Shown here in pieces: positions 1 through 5,768 of a stretch of 5,768 nt of DNA (position 1 is its first letter; every line of letters starts with the position of its first letter). The DNA comes from DATDMG01 sp036518955 (lineage in GTDB: Bacteria; Actinomycetota; Actinomycetes; Actinomycetales; Kineosporiaceae), in assembly GCA_036518955.1 (NCBI GenBank), contig DATDMG010000110.1:1-5768 (forward strand), given 5' to 3'. Made by a program: the position numbers and the translations under genes. The notes below the pieces were generated by a model, which searched no databases, was not told the DNA's origin, and worked only from the letters and a program-made list of their open reading frames with translations.

Positions 1-880
1 CGAGGGTCTCGGCGAGCGAGCCCGGCGCCGGGGTGCCGCGCAGGGTGCGGACGATCCGCTCCGCGTGGGCCCGCAGCACCCCCTTCACGGACGATCCGGG
101 CAGCACCAGGCGGACCTTCCCGTCGGGGTCGGTGGTGGTGAGGGGAAGGGCGTCGACGAGCGCGCCCGGCAGGGAGTCCTTCACCAGCACCGGCGTGACC
201 GGTTGCCAGTCGACCGTGACCACGAGCCGCCCGGGCGGGGGCCCGCTGGGGCCACCGGTGAGCTCGTGCCAGGGGGACGAGTCGGTGAGCCAGGCGCGGA
301 GCCCGGCCCGGTCGGAGAGGTTCGTCGTCCGGGTCTGGGCCGCCTCCAGCCGGACGCGCCCCAACCCGCGGGTGCGGGCCGCGCCGAGGACGACGTGCCC
401 GGCCCGCAGGGCGGCGGTCAGCGCCTCGAACGCCTCGCCGACGCCCGGGTCCTTCTCCCGGGCGGGCTCGTCCGCCACCAGGCGGAAGGCGAACCGGGTG
501 CCGGCGGGCAGGAGCTCCCGCTCGTACAGGTACCCGGCCGCCGCCGAGCGGGTGGCGCGGTCGATCGCGACGCCGGTGCGCACGACCGGGGTCACGTCGT
601 CCAGCACCGGCGCGTCGTCCACGCGGAGGCGCGACGCCTTGCCCTCCTGGCCCTTCACGTACCCGAACACGGCGTCGACGTCCGCGACGGCGCCGCTGGT
701 CGTCAGCCAGGCCCGCAGGGCACCGGCGATGCTCGTGCCGGGGATCACGGGCCGGTCCTGCCCGTCCCGGGCGAGGGCCAGGTCGGCGGCCATGGTCGGC
801 TCCCAGCCCCCGACGTGCAGCGGTGCCTCACTGACCAGCACCCCGCGCAGCTCGTGCCGCTTGCCGACGTCCCAGCTCAT
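1..880 (-). CDS. Tandem Csm3-like Cas7 protein (two RAMP domains), cut by the left edge
   Basis: An open frame from ATG 880 runs off the left edge after 293 codons with no stop. The first Cas7 domain (about 10-180) has LHVGGWEP (21-28), Asp33 in AADLALA at the Csm3 catalytic position, PVIPGTSIAGALRAWL (44-59), RTGVAIDRATRSAAAG (101-116), ELLPAGTRFAF (122-132) and glycine-rich loop LGAARTRGLGRVRL (165-178). After a Pro/Gly-rich linker (about 208-217) a second Cas7 domain opens: VTVDWQPVTPVLV (221-233), Asp243 in LVDALPL, and VLPGSSVKGVLRAHAERI (259-276); the rest lies outside. Such doubled Cas7 proteins would supply two adjacent backbone subunits along the crRNA of a type III complex and cut bound target RNA with the conserved Asp residues. 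The start is well fixed: an ATGA overlap with the upstream stop and a GGGAGG seven bases ahead. An ordinary single Csm3 would end near residue 210-240, so the tandem arrangement is real unless a stop comes just past the edge. Confidence 0.85.
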   Translation of the reverse strand, partial: MSWDVGKRHELRGVLVSEAPLHVGGWEPTMAADLALARDGQDRPVIPGTSIAGALRAWLTTSGAVADVDAVFGYVKGQEGKASRLRVDDAPVLDDVTPVVRTGVAIDRATRSAAAGYLYERELLPAGTRFAFRLVADEPAREKDPGVGEAFEALTAALRAGHVVLGAARTRGLGRVRLEAAQTRTTNLSDRAGLRAWLTDSSPWHELTGGPSGPPPGRLVVTVDWQPVTPVLVKDSLPGALVDALPLTTTDPDGKVRLVLPGSSVKGVLRAHAERIVRTLRGTPAPGSLAETL

Positions 881-3246
881 GCCCGTACCTCCCGGCCGTC
901 ACGGTCCTCCTCGTCGGCGTGGGACTGCCGGACGAGCTCCTCGATCAGCACGGTCAGGGCCTCCCGGTGCAGCGCCTGCCGCAGCAGGGCTTCGCGGCCC
1001 CCGGCGAGCACCAGGGTCGGCCGGTCGCCGTGCAGCTCCAGGGCTTCCCAGATCCCCTCCCGGAGCAGGAGCTTCTTGAGCTGTTCCAGGGTCGCGGGGG
1101 CCCACGCGCCGCGTCGGGTGACGCTGATGTCCAGGGAGTCGAGCCAGTCCTGCACCAGCTCGGCGCCTCGGGGCAGGGCCAGCCGCGCGACCTGCGTGCG
1201 CAGCACCCCCCGCTGGGACCGGCTCGCCGCCACCAGCCCCGGCAGCGCCGTCCGCTGCCGCTCCGGGTTGGCGGCGATCTCGGCCACCCTGCGCCGGATC
1301 TCCCGCCGCCACGCGGCCAGCTCGATCGGGTGCGCGGCCGAGGCGTCGACATCCTGCAGCGCCGAACCCCCGGTCGCGGACGGCGTGTCCTCCCGAGCCG
1401 GCTGCCGGGCCACCTCCGGACCCGCGGTGCGCAGCTCGGGTGGGTCCAGCACGACCCGGCCGAAGCCCTCGACGGTCCGCTCGCCGATACCGTCCCGCTC
1501 GACGCCGGCGACCCTGACCGGGTCGGGCGGCGCACCGAGGATCCGGAACGTCACGACGGACCCCGCCCGGAGCCCCACCAGGGAGCGACGCGGCCGCCCC
1601 CAGCGCGGCGCGAACCCGTCACGCCGCACGGGTTGCGTCAGGGTCGTCCGCAGCCGCGGATCGTCCGCGACGGGTTCGAGCGAGACGTCGAGCGCCGCGC
1701 CGAGCACGGTCGCCAGCCGCGCCGGCGACGGGTCGAACGCGAGCCGCTCGTCCCGCAGCAGCACGTCGGAGACGAGCCAGACCGGCAGCAGGCCGTCGGC
1801 GCCTACCTGCCGGGGCGCCTCGTCGTCGAGCATCGCCAGCCGCCGCACCCACACCCGGCCGTAGTCGTCCTTACGGGAGCGGCCCAGCCGCAGCGTGGCC
1901 CCCTCCCGCAGGGTGAGCCGGACGCCGTCCGGCAGCACCAGGTCACTGACGAGCACCGTGCCGGGCTCGATGCCGTGGTAGCTGAACAGGCCTCCCCCGG
2001 CCTCGGTGGTGGGGCGGCGCTCGGCGTCGTTGACGACGGCGTGCGTCGAGACGTGCGTTCCCGGGCTGCGTTCCTGCCAGCGCGGCGGCTCACCCACCCG
2101 GTGAAGCCGGGCCACCCGCTGCCGGCAGGGCTTGGCGCGATCCCGCGGCTCCAGGGCCACCAGGGCGGCGTTGAGGACGTCGCGGCCCTCGCCCTTGTCC
2201 CCCCGGTGCCACACCGCGGGCTCCCTCAGGGCCGGATGCGCGACGCCGTCGCCGTCCACCACGGCCGGGACGGCGTCCCCCACGCGGACGTCGTCCAGCC
2301 CTACCGCGTGGGCATCGGCCAGCGCGGCCAGGACGGCGGGCAACAGCACCGTCCCGGGGATCTCCGACCGGGTCCTGATGTTGTTCCCGACCACGCGGTC
2401 CACGATGACCACGGGCGTGAGCGCCTCCAGTTCGAGCCGCCAGCGTCGGCGGGAACCGGACAAGCGCCCGTCCCGCAGCAGCGGCGCGTCGTCGTGCTCC
2501 CGCTGCTTCTCCGGCTGCCCGGGGTTGTCGAGGAGGGCGTCGTCCGCGAGCAGGGTCGCGAGGTCACCGTCTGCAGGCGCGCTGTCCCGAGGGTCCAGGC
2601 TGCTGAGGGGGTGCGGCGCGTCGCCGAGGTGCAGCAGCACCCGACCGGTGCCGCGGTTGCGCTTGCCGCCGAGCGCGTCGACGAGCCGGGCTCCGGCTCG
2701 CAGCAGCAGCTCGGCCGGCCGCGGCAGCCCGCCCTCGGCACCACGGACGGCGGCGGTGCCGTGCAGGACGAGCCCGCCGAGGGCGCGTTCCTCCAGGCGA
2801 AGCATGTCCTCCCGGGCGGTCCCGGTCTCGGGATGGAGCGCGACTCCGGGTCGCAGCAGGACCATCGCCTCCACGAGCGGGTCCTTGCCGCGGACGGCGT
2901 CCCGCAGGCCCTCGGCCAGCCGGGCCGGGGTCAGGGAGAGGGCGGCCCTGGCAGGCGCGTGCTGCCGTCCCGCGGTCGCGTCGTCAGGCTGGCTCGGCTG
3001 GGAGCCGAACAGCCAGTCCACCCACGCCGACCACAGGCCGTGGTCGCCGCCGTCGAGGGTGCGGGCGACCGTCTCGCAGGCGTCCCGCCAGACGCCCAGC
3101 AGGGTCTTGGCGGGGACGAACGGCAGCCCGTCGCCGTCCCGGCGGACCAGGGCGTCGACGACGCCGACCCGGCCCTCGCCGGTGCCGACGTGCCAGTCGC
3201 TGACGAACTGCAGGCGCACCGGGAACGTGCTGCTCAGAGGGCTCAC
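877..3246 (-). CDS. csx10: Multi-domain RAMP: Csm3-like Cas7 fused to Csx10-like Cas5 with a helical C-terminal region
   Basis: This 789-residue chain holds several normally separate type III backbone subunits. Residues 8-207 are a Csm3-like Cas7 domain: WHVGTG (18-23), GVVDALV (28-34) with Asp31 at the position of the Csm3 RNA-cleaving Asp, LPFVPAKTLLGVWR (41-54), and glycine-rich loop GGKRNRGTGRV (193-203). A charged linker follows to about 267. Residues 268-607 look like Csx10/Cas5 of type III-D: IPGTVLLPAVLAALA (296-310), LRLGRSRKDDYGRVWV (452-467), LRAGSVVTF (559-567), then GIGERTVEGFGRV (586-598). Residues 640-776 are helical (start AAWRREIRRRV, 644-654; SQRGVLR, 677-683) and may be a Cas11-like part or the Csx10 tail. 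It should bind crRNA within the effector complex. The GTG start overlaps the cas10 stop as GTGA with no strong ribosome binding site, so translation probably depends on coupling. The Cas7 and Csx10 parts are confident; the role of the last domain is not. Confidence 0.85.
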   Translation of the reverse strand: MSPLSSTFPVRLQFVSDWHVGTGEGRVGVVDALVRRDGDGLPFVPAKTLLGVWRDACETVARTLDGGDHGLWSAWVDWLFGSQPSQPDDATAGRQHAPARAALSLTPARLAEGLRDAVRGKDPLVEAMVLLRPGVALHPETGTAREDMLRLEERALGGLVLHGTAAVRGAEGGLPRPAELLLRAGARLVDALGGKRNRGTGRVLLHLGDAPHPLSSLDPRDSAPADGDLATLLADDALLDNPGQPEKQREHDDAPLLRDGRLSGSRRRWRLELEALTPVVIVDRVVGNNIRTRSEIPGTVLLPAVLAALADAHAVGLDDVRVGDAVPAVVDGDGVAHPALREPAVWHRGDKGEGRDVLNAALVALEPRDRAKPCRQRVARLHRVGEPPRWQERSPGTHVSTHAVVNDAERRPTTEAGGGLFSYHGIEPGTVLVSDLVLPDGVRLTLREGATLRLGRSRKDDYGRVWVRRLAMLDDEAPRQVGADGLLPVWLVSDVLLRDERLAFDPSPARLATVLGAALDVSLEPVADDPRLRTTLTQPVRRDGFAPRWGRPRRSLVGLRAGSVVTFRILGAPPDPVRVAGVERDGIGERTVEGFGRVVLDPPELRTAGPEVARQPAREDTPSATGGSALQDVDASAAHPIELAAWRREIRRRVAEIAANPERQRTALPGLVAASRSQRGVLRTQVARLALPRGAELVQDWLDSLDISVTRRGAWAPATLEQLKKLLLREGIWEALELHGDRPTLVLAGGREALLRQALHREALTVLIEELVRQSHADEEDRDGREVRA
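888..893 (-). promoter_or_regulatory. Ribosome binding site of the tandem Cas7 gene
   Basis: GGGAGG sits seven bases before the ATG at 880, inside the last codons of the upstream fusion gene. With the ATGA overlap it fixes this start, which opens a frame that has no end in the window. Confidence 0.75.
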
Positions 3247-4970
3247 GAGGTCACCACCAGGTCGGGGTCCTCGACCAGGGCGGCCGGCAGGACACCGTGC
3301 AGGAGAAGGGCGTCCGGCAGCCGGACGAACCGCGACGGCCGCTCGGCCGCATCGTCGGAGGCCGGTTCCGTCGCCGGAGGAGCGGGTTCGGTGACGACCG
3401 AGAGCAGACGTTCCGTCGCCGTCCGGTCGAAGGTCCCGCCGCGCGCGTCGCGCTCGCGGGCCGTGCGGGCCAGGGCCACGGTCAGCCGGCTGCGGTACTC
3501 GTCGACACCCCGGTCCAGGGCTCCGCGCAGGTCGTGCGCCCGTGCCGACGAGAGCGTGCCGCCGGCGAGCAGGTCCATCAGGTCGAGCAGGTGCCGCTCG
3601 TCCCGGTGAGCCACGGCCGCGGGCACCGATGCGTCATCGGTCTCCCGGACCACGTACGGGCCGCCGTGCCGGGCGACCGGCCCGCCCCGACGGCTGTCGA
3701 GGGTCAGCTCCTGGCGCAGCTCGCGCAGGCCGCGCAGGGTCGACTCATGCGCCACATGGACGTCGTAGGCCGAGACCGGTTCGCCGGTCGTGACCTGCCG
3801 CACCGCTCGGCGCTTCGCCGAGCTGACCAGGTCCTCGGCCAGGTCATAGGCGGCGGAGAAGGGATGGTGCCGCTTGACGATCGCGATCCCGGCAGCCGCC
3901 GTCAGCCCGTTCGGGCCGGCGATCCGCGGCATGACGTCGTCCTCGCGGGTCCTCCGGGCGAACTCCCGCAGGAACGTCCGCACCAGCGGCAGGGCGAGCG
4001 CGGCATGACAGGCGAACGTCACGTCGTCGCCGCCGAGCAGGATCGGCAGGAGCCGCCCCTTCAACCGCCAGTCGGGACGCATCGCCCGGACGGCGTCCAC
4101 GGCCGCCTCCACCGCGGCCGTGAACGCCGCCCGGGTGACCTGCTCCAAGTGATCGGAAAAGTCCTTCAGCCACCTGGTGTGCTGGTCCAGGCTGACCTCG
4201 GAGGTTCCGGTCGCGTCTCCCACCGCGTCGGGGAAGTCGTGCAGGAGGGTGCCGACCCCGTTCCCGTCCGCATGGACGACGGCGATCCATCCGTCGTCCA
4301 TCGTCTCGTCCGCCAGCTCGTCCACCAGCGCGGGCAGCAGCTCGGGATAGCGTCCCAGTAACCTCTTCAGCCGCTCACGGGTCTCCGGCCTCTTCCGGGC
4401 GGTGGACCTGGCGAGGGTCGCGGCGCTGGCGGGGTGCCACGCGTTGTCCCTCGGGTCGGCGGCGAACAGCTCGAACCCCGCTGCCGGCAGGCTCGTCTCC
4501 CGGCACGGCTCGTGCCAGGGCAGGTACTGGTCGCGCAACTGCCGAGCAGGGCGGGCCGCTCGAGCCTGGCCCTGCCGGATCAAGGTGCGGCGCAAGGCCT
4601 CCACGTGATGCGCCGCCGGGCCGTCGGAGTCCAGGTGGATCGCCGAGCGGACGACGTACCGGGCGTCCTCGTCGAACGGCGGGCCCACCACCCCCGTCAG
4701 CTCCAGCCTGGGCGCCTCGGTCAGCACCCGGGCGCTGACCGCGCGGATCACCTCGCGCCCGGCCTCCTCCGACGGCGCCAGGAGGACCGCCTTCCCCGAG
4801 ACGAGCTGCACCGGCTCGACCCCGCCGACACCCTCGCAGGCCTGCTCCACCCACCTCGTGCCGGCGTCAAGGACGACCTGGGACGCACCCACCACGTGAC
4901 GCATCCGGTTGCTGTCGAAGATGTAGTCCTGGTTGGCGCCCGTCTCCAGGACGACCCAGTGCCTGGTCAT
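3243..4970 (-). CDS. cas10: Cas10-type type III CRISPR large subunit without HD domain, predicted cyclic-oligoadenylate synthase
   Basis: This 575-residue protein begins directly in a Cas10 palm-like region. The block at 8-30 (ETG-NQDYIF, then GAS) is typical of Cas10/Cmr2 relatives. Near 153-163 (HEPCRETSLPA) lies what looks like a remnant of the Cas10 zinc-binding linker, with one Cys and no CxxC pair. The second palm domain spans about 226-390: WIAVVHADGNGVG (228-240) carries the metal-binding Asp strand, LLGGDDVTF (311-319) holds the GGDD catalytic motif at 313-316, and GIAIVKRHHP (361-370) with YDLAEDLVSSAK (375-386) is the conserved strand and helix after it. GGDD makes cyclic oligoadenylate from ATP when target RNA binds. 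There is no HD domain, which in full-length Cas10 precedes palm 1, so single-stranded DNA cleavage is not expected. The C-terminal 170 residues are mostly helical, resembling the Cas11-like last domain. It overlaps both neighbours by four bases. The family is secure; the subtype is inferred. Confidence 0.92.
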   Translation of the reverse strand: MTRHWVVLETGANQDYIFDSNRMRHVVGASQVVLDAGTRWVEQACEGVGGVEPVQLVSGKAVLLAPSEEAGREVIRAVSARVLTEAPRLELTGVVGPPFDEDARYVVRSAIHLDSDGPAAHHVEALRRTLIRQGQARAARPARQLRDQYLPWHEPCRETSLPAAGFELFAADPRDNAWHPASAATLARSTARKRPETRERLKRLLGRYPELLPALVDELADETMDDGWIAVVHADGNGVGTLLHDFPDAVGDATGTSEVSLDQHTRWLKDFSDHLEQVTRAAFTAAVEAAVDAVRAMRPDWRLKGRLLPILLGGDDVTFACHAALALPLVRTFLREFARRTREDDVMPRIAGPNGLTAAAGIAIVKRHHPFSAAYDLAEDLVSSAKRRAVRQVTTGEPVSAYDVHVAHESTLRGLRELRQELTLDSRRGGPVARHGGPYVVRETDDASVPAAVAHRDERHLLDLMDLLAGGTLSSARAHDLRGALDRGVDEYRSRLTVALARTARERDARGGTFDRTATERLLSVVTEPAPPATEPASDDAAERPSRFVRLPDALLLHGVLPAALVEDPDLVVTS

Positions 4971-5539
4971 TCCCCTCCCCTTGTCACCGCGTCGAGCGGG
5001 TCGTGCACAGAGATCAATTCGCGGAAGGTGTACCGGCCGACGGCGTCACGGATGCTGGAGGTGTAGGTGACCGGCAGGTCCGCCTGGACGGCCGCCCGAT
5101 AGGTGGCCAGCGACATCGGCACCGTTCCCGCGGTGACGTCGACGATGATCCGATCGTCCGGGCCGAGCAGGTGCCGGACGGCGCCCAGCTTGTCCGCGAG
5201 AGCCTCGATGACGGCGTTGTCCAGATCGGTGACCGGCACCTGGCCGAGGATCTCCGCCGCGACGCCCGGACGGCGGGCACTCGCCAGGAGCTGGGCGATC
5301 TCGCCGTCCAGGTCCCGCGCGCCCACCGAGACCTCGCCCACCACCAGGTACGCCCGCCGCAGGCCGGGCGGGACGGGCAGCAGGGTGTATGACAGCCACC
5401 ACCCCCATGGGAGCAGCGACTCGACGTGGGCGAACACCAGCGAGACCAGCGTGGGCACGAGCGCGACGCCGACGAAGAAGCTCACCCTCAGCCGGTCCGC
5501 CGCCGCCCGGAGGGACCGGACCGTCGCCGGCCTGGTCAC
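4967..5539 (-). CDS. Small CARF-like protein with a hydrophobic N-terminal segment, putative cyclic-oligoadenylate sensor/effector
   Basis: With GTG 5539 as start the protein has 190 residues. The C-terminal two thirds reads like the later part of a CARF Rossmann fold: a strand (AYLVVGEV, 63-70), a helix, a strand ending in VPVTD (101-105), a helix, then strand IIVDV (131-135) running into TAGTVPMS (136-143). That last element matches the CARF signature written D-x-T-G-G-T-K-x-M-S, with the second residue Ala and the usual Lys replaced by Val. CARF domains bind cyclic oligoadenylates made by Cas10, and the Cas10 gene follows directly with a four-base overlap. Residues 21-39 are very hydrophobic (hand-summed Kyte-Doolittle mean about 2.2), so they are either one membrane helix or the buried first strand and helix of the fold. 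No nuclease domain (HEPN, PD-D/ExK) is visible. The frame is open to GTG 5593 (208 residues), but that start has no ribosome binding site and would overlap the upstream gene by 58 bases. The function is inferred from motif and context. Confidence 0.66.
   Translation of the reverse strand: MTRPATVRSLRAAADRLRVSFFVGVALVPTLVSLVFAHVESLLPWGWWLSYTLLPVPPGLRRAYLVVGEVSVGARDLDGEIAQLLASARRPGVAAEILGQVPVTDLDNAVIEALADKLGAVRHLLGPDDRIIVDVTAGTVPMSLATYRAAVQADLPVTYTSSIRDAVGRYTFRELISVHDPLDAVTRGGE
4974..4982 (-). promoter_or_regulatory. Ribosome binding site of cas10
   Basis: AAGGGGAGG, followed by GGA and the ATG at 4970, is a strong purine-rich ribosome binding site inside the last codons of the CARF-like gene. 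Taking AAGGGG as the core gives a spacing of six bases. It is the strongest site in the window and suggests that Cas10 is translated well on its own as well as by coupling across the ATGA. Confidence 0.7.
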
Positions 5540-5766
5540 GACGATCGCCGCCTCTGCCGTGGGCGCGCCCCAGCCGGCTCGAGGGGGGCCCACCCGAACC
5601 GGGCCAGCCGGCCCGCCCAGTCCGCGAGGTGCGACGCCGCCTGCTCGCCATGGGGGTGCCGCGCGCTGGCGGCCAGCAGCGCCTCCCCCGCCTCGCGATG
5701 CTCCCGGGTCAGGAGGTCCATCGGGTCTGCGGACTCATAGGCCGCGAGAACGGCCGGCAGGACGCT
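5536..5766 (-). CDS. C-terminal end of an unidentified protein, first gene of the visible operon (partial at right edge)
   Basis: An open frame enters from the right edge and gives 76 residues before a TGA at 5538-5536. I do not recognise the family. The visible part looks like amphipathic helices rich in Ala, Leu, Glu and Arg, with a His-Pro-His cluster (RHPHGE), a patch LADWAGRLARFGWAPLEP, and a basic Arg-rich tail (RPRQRRRSS). By my count about 68 of its 76 codons end in G or C, as expected for real coding here. Its stop codon overlaps the GTG start of the CARF-like gene in a GTGA, the same arrangement as every other junction in the window, which is the best reason to believe it is real. 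An internal ATG at 5721 could give a separate 61-residue protein, but the frame stays open upstream to the edge, so a longer gene cut by the window is more likely. No function is assigned. Confidence 0.5.
   Translation of the reverse strand, partial: SVLPAVLAAYESADPMDLLTREHREAGEALLAASARHPHGEQAASHLADWAGRLARFGWAPLEPAGARPRQRRRSS
5551..5555 (-). promoter_or_regulatory. Weak ribosome binding site supporting the GTG 5539 start of the CARF-like gene
   Basis: AGAGG lies eleven bases before GTG 5539, a long but usable spacing. The other candidate start, GTG 5593, is preceded by a C/G-rich run with no purine box. Together with the GTGA overlap this favours the 190-residue protein. Reinitiation by ribosomes finishing the upstream gene probably matters more than this site. 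Confidence 0.4.
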
Positions 5767-5768
5767 CC

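Noticed and set aside
33..1079. Plus-strand open frame of 348 residues over the tandem Cas7 gene
   Set aside because: Ser/Arg/Pro-rich shadow with no family resemblance; the opposite strand shows two Cas7 domains with coupled start and ribosome binding site.
65..1864. Plus-strand open frame of 599 residues
   Set aside because: It is in register with the minus-strand tandem Cas7 codons over the first 880 bases and antisense to the fusion gene beyond that. The composition is Arg/Gly/Ser-biased and no domain is visible.
2132..3394. Plus-strand open frame of 420 residues
   Set aside because: Ser/Arg/Ala/Pro-rich product typical of an off-frame reading of high-GC coding DNA.
919..3609. Plus-strand open frame of 896 residues
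   Set aside because: It lies antisense to the Cas7-Csx10 fusion and part of cas10. High GC with few T/A-rich codons keeps opposite frames open. The translation is Pro/Gly/Gln/Arg-rich with no recognisable motif, while the minus strand gives clear RAMP and Cas10 motifs.
3297..4361. Plus-strand open frame of 354 residues antisense to cas10
   Set aside because: It covers the GGDD region of cas10 on the other strand and has no motifs of its own.
5540..5593. N-terminal extension of the CARF-like protein from GTG 5593
   Set aside because: No ribosome binding site, a 58-base overlap with the upstream frame, and a low-complexity extension; GTG 5539 forms the GTGA overlap seen at the other junctions.
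1..5768. CRISPR array, tRNA/rRNA, insertion sequence or factor-independent terminator
   Set aside because: I found no regularly spaced repeats, no transposase-like frame, no RNA gene pattern and no hairpin with a T-run. The window is coding almost from edge to edge, and short GC-rich similarities look like codon bias.

Overview
The window is very GC-rich, with strong G/C bias at third codon positions and GTG used as a start codon as readily as ATG. This points to a high-GC actinobacterium, but I cannot name a genus. All the coding I can support is on the minus strand, so it reads from right to left. There is essentially no intergenic DNA. The long plus-strand open frames are mirror images of these genes.

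Layout in transcription order: (1) the C-terminal 76 residues of an unidentified protein, entering from the right edge and ending at 5536; (2) a small CARF-like (Rossmann-type) protein with one strongly hydrophobic segment, best started at GTG 5539 and ending at 4967; (3) a 575-residue Cas10-type cyclase/polymerase-fold protein (4970-3243) with an intact GGDD motif and no HD nuclease domain; (4) a 789-residue fusion (3246-877) of a Csm3-like Cas7 domain, a Csx10/Cas5-like domain and a helical C-terminal region; (5) a protein starting at 880 with two Csm3-like Cas7 domains in tandem, cut by the left edge after 293 codons. All four junctions are four-base ATGA or GTGA overlaps, so the set is almost certainly one translationally coupled operon.

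Together this is most of a type III CRISPR effector module. The Cas7 and Csx10 domains would form the RNA-binding backbone, and an Asp at the Csm3 catalytic position is kept in all three Cas7 domains. Cas10 would make cyclic oligoadenylate when target RNA is bound, and the CARF-like protein is a candidate sensor or effector of that signal. The fused Cas7-Cas5-helical chain plus a double Cas7 resembles the type III-D variant architecture of multi-domain subunits (and conceptually the fully fused III-E effectors) more than ordinary III-A/III-B, where each subunit is a separate gene. No CRISPR array, cas6, cas1 or cas2 lies in the window. Whether the system uses a crRNA from a neighbouring or distant array cannot be decided here.
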